In this document: positions 40,749 to 56,000 of the stretch, in pieces
Layout of the letters: each line of letters begins with the position of its first letter
How positions within the stretch are numbered: the stretch's first letter is position 1
DNA from: Pseudomonas lurida
Lineage (GTDB): Bacteria > Pseudomonadota > Gammaproteobacteria > Pseudomonadales > Pseudomonadaceae
Length of the DNA stretch: 64,000 nucleotides
Direction: 5' to 3'
Assembly: GCF_002563895.1 (NCBI RefSeq)
Contig: NZ_PDJB01000001.1
Coordinates: forward strand, 4,819,501 to 4,883,500
Translations under genes and position numbers: made by a program
Notes under the pieces: generated by a model
Databases searched by the model: none
What the model was told of the DNA's origin: nothing
What the model saw: the letters and a program-made list of their open reading frames with translations, nothing else

Positions 40749-40940
40749 GAAACAGGCCTCTGACAGATTGGATAAGTCTTTTTGTGAATGATTACTGCGG
40801 GCAACGCCGCGGAATATCAAGCCCCATCGGTATTCAATCGAATACCAACCAAACAAACCGATATAGGGTATCGATACGGCAACCGTGCAGTTTTTGAAAA
40901 ACCATGTTAAAAACTCTCCGCCGCCAGGGTTCTGGCGGCA

Positions 40941-41106
40941 ACGTTCTCAGGGCGGGGTGCAATTCCCCACCGGCGGTAATTGCACGCAATGTGCATAGCC
41001 CGCGAGCGCTTGGCGCCTCGAACTGCTCACGCAGGACGGCGACAAGGTCAGCAGACCCGGTGTGATCCCGGGGCCGACGGTCATAGTCCGGATGAAGAGA
41101 GAACGG
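40941..41106 (+). promoter_or_regulatory. FMN riboswitch (RFN element)
   Basis: The conserved core is clear: ACGTTCTCAGGGCGGGGTGC, then AATTCCCCACCGGCGGTAA at the left, and AGCAGACCCGGTG, GGGGCCGACGGTCATAGTC and GGATGAAGAGAGAACG on the right. A variable hairpin lies between. It binds flavin mononucleotide and lowers expression of the gene downstream. Confidence 0.96.
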
Positions 41107-41191
41107 GATTGGCACCTAAGGGCCGCACACTGACCTCATGCTTGCATGACGCAGCGGTTCGTACCCTTAAATCCCATTCGATTCATAACGC

Positions 41192-41214
41192 CCTGTTTTT
41201 TTCTTAAACAGGAG
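41192..41214 (+). promoter_or_regulatory. Putative anti-Shine-Dalgarno hairpin of the FMN riboswitch
   Basis: CCTGTTT (41192-41198) can pair with AAACAGG (41206-41212), covering part of the ribosome site AGGAG (41210-41214), seven bases before the ribH ATG. This points to control of translation rather than of termination. Confidence 0.6.
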
Positions 41215-41221
41215 TCAGAAC

Positions 41222-41731
41222 ATGCAACCCACCGCAATCGACAGCAAAAGCAAACACCACCACGGCGAGCGCGTCGCGTTTATCCAGGCCTGCTGGCACA
41301 AGGATATTGTCGACCAATCGCGCAAAGGCTTCCTCGCGGAAATGATCGCCCAGGGCTATCAGGAATCGGACATCGATTTCTTCGAAGTCGGCGGTGCCTT
41401 TGAAATGCCCCTGCACGCCAAGCTGCTGGCCAAGACCGGCCGTTACGCCGGTATCGTCGCCGCCGCGCTGGTGGTGGACGGTGGCATCTACCGCCACGAA
41501 TTCGTCGCCCAATCGGTGGTCAGCGGCCTGATGCAGGTCCAGCTGGAAACCGAAGTGCCGGTGTTCTCGGTGTCCCTGACCCCGCACCACTTCCACGCTG
41601 GCAGCGAGCACCACACCTTCTTCTACGAACACTTCGTGCACAAGGGCCAGGAAGCTGCTCGTACCTGCGCCGACACCCTGCACAAAGTGCGTGCGATCCG
41701 TCGTAGCGAGCCGCGTGCGGTAGCGGTCTAA
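41222..41731 (+). CDS. ribH: 6,7-dimethyl-8-ribityllumazine synthase, type II
   Basis: Makes the direct precursor of riboflavin from the pyrimidine intermediate and dihydroxybutanone phosphate. The 169-residue protein is a RibH2-type enzyme: RVAFIQACWHKDIVDQSRKG, FEVGGAFEMPLHAKLLAKTG, YAGIVAAALVVDGGIYRHEF and VSLTPHHFHAGSEHHTFFYE, the last with the catalytic histidine region that is rearranged in type II enzymes. Such enzymes are usually decameric. It stands alone under an FMN riboswitch, so a second, housekeeping ribH is expected elsewhere in the genome. Confidence 0.93.
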   Translation: MQPTAIDSKSKHHHGERVAFIQACWHKDIVDQSRKGFLAEMIAQGYQESDIDFFEVGGAFEMPLHAKLLAKTGRYAGIVAAALVVDGGIYRHEFVAQSVVSGLMQVQLETEVPVFSVSLTPHHFHAGSEHHTFFYEHFVHKGQEAARTCADTLHKVRAIRRSEPRAVAV

Positions 41732-41744
41732 ACCCAACCCCCAG

Positions 41745-41764
41745 GCCCAGCCTCAACGCTGGGC
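41745..41764 (+). terminator. Weak terminator-like hairpin after ribH
   Basis: GCCCAGC and GCTGGGC pair with a 6-base loop 14 bases beyond the stop. Only TT follows, so termination would be weak or assisted. Confidence 0.45.
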
Positions 41765-41766
41765 TT

Positions 41767-41855
41767 GTGTGGAGGCGGGCCTTGCCTGCGATAGGATCAA
41801 CTCGGCCTGCCAGGTGGACCGAGGCGATGCCATCGCAGGCAAGCCAGCGCCCGCA
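41767..41855. repeat. REPIN
   Basis: TGTGGAGGCGGGCCTTGCCTGCGAT pairs with inverted ATCGCAGGCAAGCCAGCGCCCGCA. It lies between ribH and the convergent astE. Confidence 0.85.
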
Positions 41856-41880
41856 TTTGGGTCCCGGTCAACCTCGGGAC

Positions 41881-42885
41881 TCAGGCCAGGCCAGCGTCCG
41901 TGGTCGGCACGATCAATATCCCTGCTCGCAGACCATTCTTCACCTTCGGGTTGGGGAAGATGATGCGCGCCCCCTCCTCCTCGATCACCCAACGCGTCTT
42001 GGCCACGTCTTCGGCCAGCAGATAGCCCTGGGCCAAGGGTGAAAAGTTTTCCACGTCCGCCGGCAGGTGCAGCAGGAAGGCATCGCTGTGCTTGATCACC
42101 TCACGGGAGACGGCGAAGAGTTGCAGGCCTTCGAGGCTCTCGGTGTGTGGCTCGTTGCCTTCGATGATCTGCTTCAGGCGCGTTTCCAGGCGGGACACGT
42201 CCACGCCCTGGTTATGCCCGAACGGCCGCGCCTTGCCCAACTCCAGGGTAAAGGCTTCGGCTTCCAGCTGTTCATAGGTAAACGCGGTGAAGGTGATCGA
42301 GGTCTTGTTCTGCAGCAGCACCGCTTGCAGGCCAGCAGCGTTCAGGCGCGCCAGTTCATGACGTGAATGCTGGCGACCTTCCTTCCACGGGTACAAGGCG
42401 AACTGCTCGATCTTCGAGCCACGAATGGCAGTGTGCAGGTCGTAATGCAGGCGCGAACGGCCCGGCAGGCTGAAGAAGCTGCGAGCCAGTTGCTCCAACT
42501 CGGCGGCGCGCATGGCCTCCGGGCCGATGTTTTTTTCATGCCGGCCGTTGAACAGCCGGTTGACGTCCAGTTCAAGGTAACGCTCACCGCGGCGCATGGC
42601 CTCGGGGTTGCCGAACAGGAACAGAATACGGGAACGGGGCTTGATCTCCCCACGGGCGATACCCTGCAACAGGCGGTCGAGCAGTTCGATCGGCGCCGTT
42701 TCGTTGCCATGGATGCCGGACGACAGCAGCAAGTCGCTGCCGTTGTCCTTCGCTTCAGGTGGGCGCACTTCGAGCGCGCCCTCGCTGAGCCAGCGCATCT
42801 GCACGCCGTCGACAGTCAGTTGAATTTTTTGCGCCGGTTCGCGACCGGCGAGGGTCAGTTCAAGCAGTTTGCCGAGGGCGAGCAT
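41881..42885 (-). CDS. astE: Succinylglutamate desuccinylase
   Basis: Last step of the arginine succinyltransferase pathway: releases glutamate and succinate from N-succinylglutamate. The 334-residue enzyme is a zinc-dependent carboxypeptidase-like hydrolase. Zinc ligands are in [14 protein letters not shown] and [12 protein letters not shown], and the catalytic Glu is in [13 protein letters not shown]. It is the last gene of the operon (also named aruE), 11 bases after the small conserved gene. Confidence 0.95.
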   Translation of the reverse strand: MLALGKLLELTLAGREPAQKIQLTVDGVQMRWLSEGALEVRPPEAKDNGSDLLLSSGIHGNETAPIELLDRLLQGIARGEIKPRSRILFLFGNPEAMRRGERYLELDVNRLFNGRHEKNIGPEAMRAAELEQLARSFFSLPGRSRLHYDLHTAIRGSKIEQFALYPWKEGRQHSRHELARLNAAGLQAVLLQNKTSITFTAFTYEQLEAEAFTLELGKARPFGHNQGVDVSRLETRLKQIIEGNEPHTESLEGLQLFAVSREVIKHSDAFLLHLPADVENFSPLAQGYLLAEDVAKTRWVIEEEGARIIFPNPKVKNGLRAGILIVPTTDAGLA

Positions 42886-42896
42886 AAGCAGCTTCC

Positions 42897-43187
42897 TTAG
42901 TGGTTGCAGCCAGGACCGTGGACGTGATCGTCGTCATCACCTTCGACGTCGGCCGGTTCCATCTCCAGTTGCAGACTCATCAGGTTGGTGGCCAATGGGC
43001 GCATCAGGAGGTTGGCGTACTCGGCGTCGCCCTCTTCCACATCCACACCGATCAGCAGTTGACCACGGCCGTCGTGCTGGATCCAGATCTCCTTGCCCTG
43101 CCAGACCACGGCGACGCGGGTGCAGGAAGTTTCCAGCTGGGTGCCGTCGGTGTCTTCAAGAATCAGTTTCAGGGTATCGGTGGTCAT
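42897..43187 (-). CDS. Small conserved acidic protein of the aru/ast operon
   Basis: A 96-residue acidic protein ([20 protein letters not shown], then beta strands and [16 protein letters not shown] at the end, a possible metal-binding tail). It lies between astB and astE, the same place as a small hypothetical gene in P. aeruginosa. Similar proteins are sometimes labelled topoisomerase, for which I see no support. Function unknown. Confidence 0.75.
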   Translation of the reverse strand: MTTDTLKLILEDTDGTQLETSCTRVAVVWQGKEIWIQHDGRGQLLIGVDVEEGDAEYANLLMRPLATNLMSLQLEMEPADVEGDDDDHVHGPGCNH

Positions 43188-43225
43188 AAAGTAGCTCTCA
43201 GCATAGGGCGTAAAAGAAGGTGGCG

Positions 43226-44572
43226 TTAATTGATCTGGAAAGGATAAACCGAGCCCAGTTTAAGGATTTGCGTCAGTTCATCCAGTGCCGTCCGGCATTC
43301 AAGCAGCAATTGCGGGTCAGCCAGGTCGCTTTCGCGCAGGCTGTCGCGGTAGTGCTTGCCGACCCATTGGGTCAGCGTGTCGTACAGCGGCGCGGTCATG
43401 ATAACGCCTGGATTCACCGCCGCCAGTTCCGTTTCGTTCAAGGCTACGCGCAAGCGCAGGCAGGCCGGGCCACCGCCGTTCTGCATGCTTTGCTTGAGGT
43501 CGAAGACTTTAACTTCGCGGATCAACCCGCCGGAAGCGGTGAGACCTTGCAGGTATTGCCAGACGCGTTCGTTGGCGCGGCACTCTTCCGGTACGATCAG
43601 CAGCATCGAACCATCGGCGCGGCTCAGCAGCTGGCTATTGAACAGGTAGGAACGCACGGCGTCCTCGACGCTGACCTGGGCACGGGGTACGCACACCGAC
43701 TGGAAGTTGCCGCCCAGCTTGCCCAGCTTGCCTTGCAGCTCGCCCAGCATCTGCTCGGTATTGAGGAACGCATCCTCGTGATAGAACAGCACTTCGCCGT
43801 TGCCCACCGCGATCACGTCGTTGTGGAACACGCCGGCATCGATCACCGCCGGGTTCTGCTGGGCATAGACCACGCCCGCGTCCGCGAGGCCGTGCAAGCG
43901 TGCAACCGCCTGGGACGCTTCGAGGGTCTGGCGTGCGGGGTACTTCTGCGGCGCCGGGTAACGGGCGTCGAACGCACTGCGTCCGTACACGAAAAACTCT
44001 ACACCCGCCTCGCCATAGTCACGGCAGAAGCGTGTGTGGTTGGCCGCGCCTTCATCACCGAACTGCGCCACCGCCGGCAACGCGGCGTGATGGGCGAAGT
44101 GTTTGTCATTGGCGAACATCGCCCCCAGCACGCGACTGGTGGTGGGGTGTTCGATGCTGCGGTGGTACTTGCAGTTGAGGTTGGCGGCAGTGAAATGCAC
44201 GCGACCATCAGCTGTGTCGGCACTCGGGCTGACGGTGGCGGCGTTGGCCACCCACATGCTCGACGCCGAGCAGCTCGCGACCAGCAGCGGCATGGCGTGC
44301 TTGGCCGCTTGCTGGATGACCTGGGCGTCGGTGCCACTGAAACCGAGGTTGCGCAAGGCGGCCACATCAGGACGTTCCTGGGGCGCCAACACACCTTGCA
44401 CAAAGCCCATGTCCATCAGGGCTTTCATTTTCTGCAGGCCCTGCAACGCCGCTTCCTTCGGGTTGGAAGACTGCTGGCTGTTGCTCTGGGACGCGACGTT
44501 GCCGAAGGACAAACCGCCGTAGTTATGGGTCGGCCCCACTAGACCGTCAAAATTGACTTCATAGGATTTCAT
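43226..44572 (-). CDS. astB: N-succinylarginine dihydrolase
   Basis: Second step of the pathway: hydrolyses succinylarginine to succinylornithine, CO2 and ammonia. The 448-residue protein starts [20 protein letters not shown], with [10 protein letters not shown] following, as in all AstB proteins of the amidinotransferase fold. The catalytic His is in [19 protein letters not shown] sequence (residues about 245-260) and the Cys near the C-terminus in [16 protein letters not shown]. The start is the conserved ATG; an in-frame upstream ATG is 23 codons earlier without support. Confidence 0.95.
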   Translation of the reverse strand: MKSYEVNFDGLVGPTHNYGGLSFGNVASQSNSQQSSNPKEAALQGLQKMKALMDMGFVQGVLAPQERPDVAALRNLGFSGTDAQVIQQAAKHAMPLLVASCSASSMWVANAATVSPSADTADGRVHFTAANLNCKYHRSIEHPTTSRVLGAMFANDKHFAHHAALPAVAQFGDEGAANHTRFCRDYGEAGVEFFVYGRSAFDARYPAPQKYPARQTLEASQAVARLHGLADAGVVYAQQNPAVIDAGVFHNDVIAVGNGEVLFYHEDAFLNTEQMLGELQGKLGKLGGNFQSVCVPRAQVSVEDAVRSYLFNSQLLSRADGSMLLIVPEECRANERVWQYLQGLTASGGLIREVKVFDLKQSMQNGGGPACLRLRVALNETELAAVNPGVIMTAPLYDTLTQWVGKHYRDSLRESDLADPQLLLECRTALDELTQILKLGSVYPFQIN

Positions 44573-44642
44573 CGGCGAGGCTCCACGAACATCTGTTTTT
44601 ATAGGCATCTGGTGCAGGTCTGTATCTGTTAACCCGATCAAC

Positions 44643-44745
44643 TGTGGGAGCTGGCTTGCCTGCGATCCAGGCGACTCGGTCGCTCAATCAAACCGAGGTG
44701 GCGCCATCGCAGGCAAGCCCGCTCCTACACTCGCCCGCTCCCACA
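44643..44745. repeat. REPIN with an extra partial REP
   Basis: TGTGGGAGCTGGCTTGCCTGCGAT is paired with ATCGCAGGCAAGCCCGCTCCTACA, and a further CGCCCGCTCCCACA follows. It lies between astD and astB inside the operon. Confidence 0.85.
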
Positions 44746-44746
44746 T

Positions 44747-47238
<2,492 letters not shown>

Positions 47239-47289
47239 GCTATCTCCTCGGACGGGCCGCTGTTGTCAGCCACCCGCGAAACTCTCTTT

Positions 47290-48309
47290 TTAAACCGCTA
47301 CCAGGCGCACGCTGGCGCCTTCGCCAACACCCAGGGCTTCGGCCGCTGCGAGGTCCAACGTCACCGGTTTGCCCGGCGCGTAGTCCAGTTCCAGCATCAC
47401 CGCGCGGTAGTCCTGCAACTGTGCATTGCTCACCAGGTACTGGCGACCAACACCCTTGACCATCTCACCGATCTTCACCGGCACTACGCGGCTCTGGGCG
47501 ATCGAGCGAATGCCCGATACCCGCGCGTGCAGCGTCGGGCCACCGTCGAAGATGTCGATGTAATGGTCGGTCTCGAAGCCTTCGCGCATGAGGATGTCGA
47601 AGGTGATCTGCGCACGCGGGTGCACCTGGCCCATGGCTTCCTGGGCTTCGTCCGGCAGCAGCGGCACATAGATCGGGTAGTGCGGCATCAGTTCGGCGAG
47701 GAATGTACGGCTTTTCAGCCCGCACAGGCGCTCGGCGGCGGCGTAGTTGAGGTCGAAGAAGTTGCGGCCGATGGCGTCCCAGAACGGCGAATCACCGTTC
47801 TCGTCGCTGTAGCCGACGATCTCGGTTACCACAGAGTCGGCAAAGCGCTCGGGGTGGCTGGCGACGAACAGCAGGCGGCCACGGGAATTGAGTTCCGACC
47901 ACGGCGAACCGACCAGTTCCGGCACCACGTAGAAACTGGTGAGCAGGCTGTTGCCGGTGAGGTCGTGGCACTGGGAGAGCACGTGGATCTTGTTGTGGAT
48001 CTTCAGCTCGCGGGAAGCGTGCACGAAGGTTTCGTTACGGAAGCTGTAGAACGGCTCCGAGTAACCCGCCGACGCGACGATGGCCGAACAGCCGGCGAGC
48101 TTGCCGGTCTCGGTGTCTTCGAGCACGAAGAAATAGCTCTCTTCACCATTGAAACTGACCTCGGCCGCGAAAGACGCTTCACTGGCGGCGATCTTGTCGC
48201 TGAGGCGTTCCACATCGTCCGGCAAGGAGGTGACACCAATCGGGCTGTCCGCAGCCAGACGCTGTACCTCGCCCAGATCAGCCATTTGCGCGGGGCGCAT
48301 CACCAGCAT
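47290..48309 (-). CDS. aruF: Arginine/ornithine N-succinyltransferase, alpha subunit
   Basis: A 339-residue paralogue of the beta subunit with the same AstA fold: MLVMRPAQMADLGEVQRLAA, SYFFVLEDTETGKLAGCSAI, HDLTGNSLLTSFYVVPELVG and HYIDIFDGGPTLHARV. Together they start arginine and ornithine breakdown by adding succinate from succinyl-CoA. It lies second in the operon after aruC, with a REPIN in the gap. Confidence 0.94.
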   Translation of the reverse strand: MLVMRPAQMADLGEVQRLAADSPIGVTSLPDDVERLSDKIAASEASFAAEVSFNGEESYFFVLEDTETGKLAGCSAIVASAGYSEPFYSFRNETFVHASRELKIHNKIHVLSQCHDLTGNSLLTSFYVVPELVGSPWSELNSRGRLLFVASHPERFADSVVTEIVGYSDENGDSPFWDAIGRNFFDLNYAAAERLCGLKSRTFLAELMPHYPIYVPLLPDEAQEAMGQVHPRAQITFDILMREGFETDHYIDIFDGGPTLHARVSGIRSIAQSRVVPVKIGEMVKGVGRQYLVSNAQLQDYRAVMLELDYAPGKPVTLDLAAAEALGVGEGASVRLVAV

Positions 48310-48396
48310 GGTGTCACTCCTTAACTCGAAAACTCACAGGAAAAAATGCCGGACACGAGACCTGCTCACACGGCTCTCACTGTGTAAGCACATCCA

Positions 48397-48487
48397 TGTG
48401 GGAGCCGGGCTTGCCCGCGATGACGGTGTATCAGTCAACACAGATGTTGCCTACGGCACCGCCTTCGCAGGCAAGCCAACTCTCACA
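48397..48487. repeat. REPIN between aruC and aruF
   Basis: TGTGGGAGCCGGGCTTGCCCGCGAT and inverted CTTCGCAGGCAAGCCAACTCTCACA form the arms. A hairpin here may tune the relative amounts of aruC and downstream message. Confidence 0.85.
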
Positions 48488-48553
48488 TTTGACCCGGTCC
48501 GGCCTTAAGAATTTGTGTTCGGTGCCGGAATCGCTCAGGCACCGAACGGTCCA

Positions 48554-49919
<1,366 letters not shown>

Positions 49920-50064
49920 AATAGCATCGCAATGGCGCAGTTTAAACGCTGCGGCGCCCCAGTGGCAGGTGGTCGCGCAGATAGCTGCAACGTATCGGGC
50001 GACGGGTTATCTATCTAGCCCCGTTCGGCTGCCCGGAATTGTTCTGCTCTGACGCCTGATCCTC

Positions 50065-53000
50065 ATGCCAAGGCGCTTTCCTGTGACCCATCCCACTACG
50101 TCGATCCACCTTCCGGACCTGTCCACCTACCGCGACGTGCACGCAGACATCCTCCAGCAGGCGGTGCCCGGCTGGCTGGCGGATGCCTCCCCGGCCAGGC
50201 GCGCAGCACTGCGCAACACACAGCCGGCTATCGCCGATTGGTACACAACCGCGACGCCCCAGGAGCATGACACCCTGAAAAACCAGGTGAACCTGGCGTG
50301 GACCGCGCAAAACCGGCTCGACCAGGCCCTGGCCAACCTGCACGCTGCCGATGACTTCGGCGCGCCCCTGCTGCAAGCCCTGCTCAAGCAGCGTTTCGGC
50401 GTCGAGGCCGATGTCAGGACCACGTACCTGCGTCTCTACATCCCCCAGACCCTCGCCTGGCTGCCCATCGGCAGCGGCGGCGCGCGCACCTGGACCGTCT
50501 CGCTGCTCGAAGCTGCGTTGCACAACTTTGAAGCGGACGAGGCCTACGCGGCGCCCTCCGGCTTCATCTCCCAGCCCAGCGCCAGCGGTCAATTCGACCG
50601 CTTGCCCACCCTCGACGCACAGCTGACGGTCGCGCAATTCATCGCCCTGTGTCGGGAGCTGGACCTCGGCGCGCACTACCGGCGCTACCTCGAACAGTTC
50701 TTTGACTCCAACAACCCGGTCGCCATGGCAACCCTGCAGTCAAGGTTGCGGCACAGCCAGGCGGCGGACCTGCGCGTCGCGCTGCAAATGGCGCACATGA
50801 AGCACGACCTGCTCGATCACGCGTCCTATGGGCTGTTGCAACGCATGCTGGACAAACCGGACAGCCGCAACACTTGCTATCCGCTGCTGTGTTATGACCT
50901 GACGATCATGTCGAGCACGCTGACCGGCATCGTCCTGTTTGCCGAAAACCTTGGCAGCCCTCACCCGGTGGAGGTCACCGCCTACCTCCCGGGCGATCCC
51001 CATGCGCCGCTTAAACAGTACGCCAACCCCGTCGCCTTCATGAATGCGCTGGCGAACAACCTGCGCAGTGTCGAGTACCAGCAATTTTTCAGCCGCTTCG
51101 TCAATCATGAAGAGCGCGGCCCGTTCTTTGCCGACCTCAATCGCCGGCTGTCCAAAGTCACCTGGCACCTGCATACCCGCGGCGATCCACTGCCGTCCTG
51201 GCGTGAGACGCCGATCGACCCGCCGCACCTGGCCTTCAGCGCGAGCAGGATCAGCGGCGACCTGTTCACTCATCTGTTCCAAAGGACGTACAACAAGGTG
51301 TTCAACGACGCCCGAGCCCGCGCCGTGTCCACCGCCAGCGCCGACCAGAAAGCGCGCTGGGAACGCTGGAACGTCGTGCAGAAAATCGCCTCCACGGTGC
51401 TGCAGATCGCCGCGTTCATTGCCGCGCCGTTTGTTCCTCCCGTTGGCTTGCTGATGCTCGGCTACAGCGCCTACCAGATGCTCGACGAGGCCTTTGAAGG
51501 GATCATCGATTGGGCAGAGGGCGAGGTGACCGAGGCCTTCGGCCACCTATTGTCGTTCGTGGAGCAAGGCTTGCAATTGGGTATGTTCGTCGCTGGCGCG
51601 CCCCTGGCCAGCGCTGCGCTGCGCCAGTTGGTACCCGTCGAGAGCGTGCAGTTTTTCGATCGACTCAAACCCGTCACCCTGCCCGATGGCAAGGCACGGC
51701 TATGGAAACCGGACCTGGCGCCTTATGCCCACGAGATCCAGTTGCCCACACACGGCCAGTACCCCGTCCAAGGCCTGTATCCGCACGATGGAATACCCTC
51801 GCTGCTGCTCCGGGAAAAACCGTTCGTGGTTCAAGCCGACCCACTGACTGAACAGCTCTACCTGCAACACCCCACCCGGCCCCACGCCTATCGGCCGCGC
51901 CTGACGACCAACGGCCAGGGTGCCTGGCTGAGTGAACTCGACACGCCTTCAAGCTGGGACAGCACTACCCTCATGCGGCGCCTGGGCCCTCGCACCCTTG
52001 GGCTCAGCGACGAACAACTGGCGCATATCCGCCGCATCAGCGCCACCGATGACGGCGCGTTGCGCAAGATGCACCTCAACCAGCACACACCGCCGCCCTT
52101 GCTGGCCGACACCTTGGAGCGCTTCCGGGTCGACCAGGCCTTGCAGGACTTCATCGATCAAATGAACAGCGATGACCCGGCGCTCTACGGGCGTGCCGAC
52201 GTTCAGACTCAACTGCACCTGCTGGCCAACCTGGGCCTTTGGCCAAAGGCAAAGACCCTGCGGTTCCTGGATGCCCGAGGCAACGTCCGATGGGAACTGA
52301 CCGGCGAACCCAACGCCAGCGTGGTGCAACTGCACGAAACCCAGTTGAACAATGGCGACCTGCTGAAAACCCTTCTGGAGGCGCTGGACGAACCGCAACG
52401 CAAAGCCTTGCTGGGGGAAGCGTTCGGCGACCCGGTGACCTCCCTGCACACCCGCGCACGCCAGTTCAGGAGAAAACTCGCCCGCCTCGCGCTCGCGCAT
52501 CGACGCAGTCTCTTTGACTCACGCTACCGCCAGGTGGACCGCCCCACAGTCCCGCGCCAACAGGCTTTGGTCGACCACACGCCTGGCCTGCCACTCAGCG
52601 CCGCCGATGCCTTACTGGACACGGCCAGCAGCCTCGAACTCAATGAGATCGACCAGGGTTCTGTCCCGACGCGCCTGAGCCAGCTGGCTCACTCGCTGCG
52701 AGACGAAGCTCGCCTCAACCACGCCTACGAAGGCCTGTACCTGGAGGCCACTGATACGCTGGAGACTCATCGACTGGCGCTGCACTCCCTGCAAGGCTTA
52801 CCCGGCTGGTCCAACAGGCTGCGCCTGGAAATCAGGACTCCTGCGCCCGACGACACGCTCATCGATGCCATTGGCAAACCCAGGGCGCGCATCAAGAGAA
52901 CCCTGATCCGCTCACCCGAGGGGCAATACACACCGCAGGACCGCAACGGATCGCTGTCTGGCGAAACCGACTTGTACACCGCGATCCTGCAGGCGCTTCC

Positions 53001-56000
53001 CGATGCCGAACGCGATGCCCTGGGCCTGCATATTGGCCAAGGCCCGGCACTCAGGCAGGCCCTGCGCAGCCATGCCCTGGCGCGCAACAGCCTGCGCAAA
53101 CTGATCACCGCCCAACCTGCCCGCCCACCCTCCGACACCCGTACCCACCTGCGCCTGCTGGGCATGGACAATTACCCGCCAGCGCCGGTGCAAGCACAGC
53201 CCCCCAGCCCACGCGCACTGGCGCGCTCGCTGTTTCCCGCACACACCGATGCGCAGATCGACGAACTGATCCAAGACCTGGCAACCCGTCCCGACGGGGC
53301 TTTACCGATATTGACCGCCCTGCACCAGGAGTACCTGCAACTGGAGCGCGACCTGGCGACCTGGGAAGCCAATACCCCACGGACCTACCCAGGCACCGAG
53401 GTGACCCTGAGCCGCCAGGATTTTCGGGACGCCCGGCAAAACCGCCGTCTGTTCAGGCTTGAGCTATTGCGTGGCTGGCGCCGCGAAAGCGAGGCGGACC
53501 GGTTCTTCGAGCCGCCCACCCGCAACGGCCAGAAGCTCACCCTGCCCTACCCCATCCTTGGAGAGCTCCCGACGCTGCGGGCGAATTTCGAACACATCTC
53601 TTACCTGGAGCTCAGGGGTCAACAAACAGCACTGAACGTCGATACGTTTTTGCGCAGCTTCCCACGCCTGCGCTGCCTCAGTATCAGCAATGCCCGGCTG
53701 GGCCAGTTCCCGCCCTTCATCAGCGGCATGCCGACCCTCAACACACTGGCGCTCAGCGACTGCGGCATCAGCCTGACGCCTGACAGCCTGCGCGCCCTGT
53801 CGAGCATGAACAGGCTGCGCACCCTGGACCTGGACAATAATCCGCTGGGCCTCACGCCCAACCTGGAACGCATGCCCGACATGCAGTTCCTGGACTTATC
53901 CAGCACCGGTATTTGCGAAGTCCCCGCCGGCCTGCTCAGCCGACCGGCACTGGAACTGGCAATGCTGTCCAACAACCAAATCACGCAATTGCCGTCGGCG
54001 TTCTTCGAGCTGCCCGCCGACACCGCGAAAAACATCGACCTTTCCGGCAACCCGATGTCACGACCGACCCTGGAGCAGGTAAAAGCCTATTACCAGCGAA
54101 CGGGCCAGTATTGGGAAATCAATGCCGCTGCCGTAGACATCCGCCACGTCAACGCGCTGTTCCCGGACTTCAGCGAAAATGAAGTCAACCGATTCATTTT
54201 TGGCCTGCCCGGTACGCTGGAAATGGGCCAGGTCGAACTGGCACGACTGGAAGCTGAATACGAGGCGCTGTCCGACGGGCTGGACACCTGGGCCGGCCAA
54301 GCCCCGACGCCCGAGGAGCAAACCCGAAGGCACACATTCAAGCACGCACTCCAGGCGTGCTGGCGCCGGGAAAGCCCACTGGATGACGACGCTGCGCGGA
54401 CCACCGCCACTTACACCCTTGAGAATGCACAGCCCTTCAGCGGTGAGTTCCCACCGCTCAACGCCGAGTTCAGCCATGTGTCTTCACTGCAGCTGCTGGG
54501 CGCGGGAGACCCGTTTCCGCTGCAATCGGCGCCTTTTTTCAAAGGGTTTCCGGCGCTCAACCGCCTGTCTATCGAGGGTTATAAGCTGGGCGATATTCCC
54601 GCCTCGGTATTCGATCTGCCACAACTCTCGGCATTGCGCGTGACCCATTGCAGCCTCACGCTGTCCGCCGAGCGTGCGGCGTCGCTGGCCACCCTGGGCA
54701 ACCTGGTGCGACTGGACCTCAGCCATAACCCGCTGGGCCGGATGCCGGACTTTGGCAAACTGCTCAGGCTTGCCCACATAAACCTAGAAGCAACCGGCCT
54801 GGCGGACATCCCCGACAGCCTATTGACCGCCGTCCAGCGCGACCGCGTAAACCTGAGCGGTAACGCGATCACCGAGATTCCCGACGCGGCGTTCACGCTC
54901 TCGACGAGCGTCGCCGGTGCCTATGATCTCTCCCGCAACCCGCTGTCCCGATCAGCGTTGCTGCAGATCAAACACTATTGCCTGCGCACCGGCGAATTCT
55001 TCCAGGCCGACGCCCCCACCGACCTGCAGAACCGGATCAAGGCGCTATACCCGACGTTCGTCACCGCTGAGGCCAACCAGTTTTTCTTCACGTTGCCGGG
55101 AGACCTGGACGCAACAGGCCCGGCCCTCGATCGCCTTGACGCCGAATACGCAACACTGCGCAGCGACCTTCAGGAATGGGCGCTGAATGTTCCGCAACGG
55201 CACCCACTCCGCGATGTGCCATTGGATGAACAAACCCGGGCGCAGGAACAACTCAATCGCCACAGCTTCAAGACGCTGCTGGAAGACGCCTGGCGCCGCG
55301 AAACCGATCTGGATGAGGAACACGACAGCCCCGAACCCACGCACAAGCTGACCTTTGGCACCGGCATCCTGGGCGACCTGCCGCACTTGAGCGCACGCCT
55401 TGACCACGTGTCGTCACTCGAACTGGACGGTGACGGTGGCACCGGCGGGCTCGATGGACTGCTCAAAAGCCTGCCCGGACTCAGGAGCCTGGTCATCTCA
55501 AAATTCAATCTGGGCGAGATTCCCCCCACGGTGTTCACCCTCCCACGGCTGAGCACCCTGAGCCTGACCGAGTCCGCCGTCCGGTTGACGCCCGCTAGCG
55601 TCAACGCCTTGACCGGGATGAATAACCTGGCCTACCTGGATTTGAGCGAAAACCCGTTGGGCCTCACGCCAGACGTCAGCCACTTGAACGCACTGGAATC
55701 ACTGTACCTGCAAGACACCGCCATCACCGAAACGCCGCAGGGACTGTTCACCCTGCGTGAGCTGCGCACCCTCGACCTGAGCGACAACCGGATCGAGGCG
55801 CTGCCCGCCGCCCTGACGGAGCTGGCCACGGAGCTCGACCACGAATCGGACTTCAGCGGCAACCCATGGTCGGCGCAAAGCCTCGACCACCTCAGGCAGT
55901 ATTACCTGCAAACGGGTAACGACTTGGCGGTCGAGGCTGCTCGTCGAGATGTGACGGGGACCCCGCTGATAAGGCCGGTCACGCCGGAGCCCATGGAGGA

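Noticed and set aside
43220..44542. A 440-codon plus-strand frame opposite astB
   Set aside because: Antisense shadow; astB has full family motifs.
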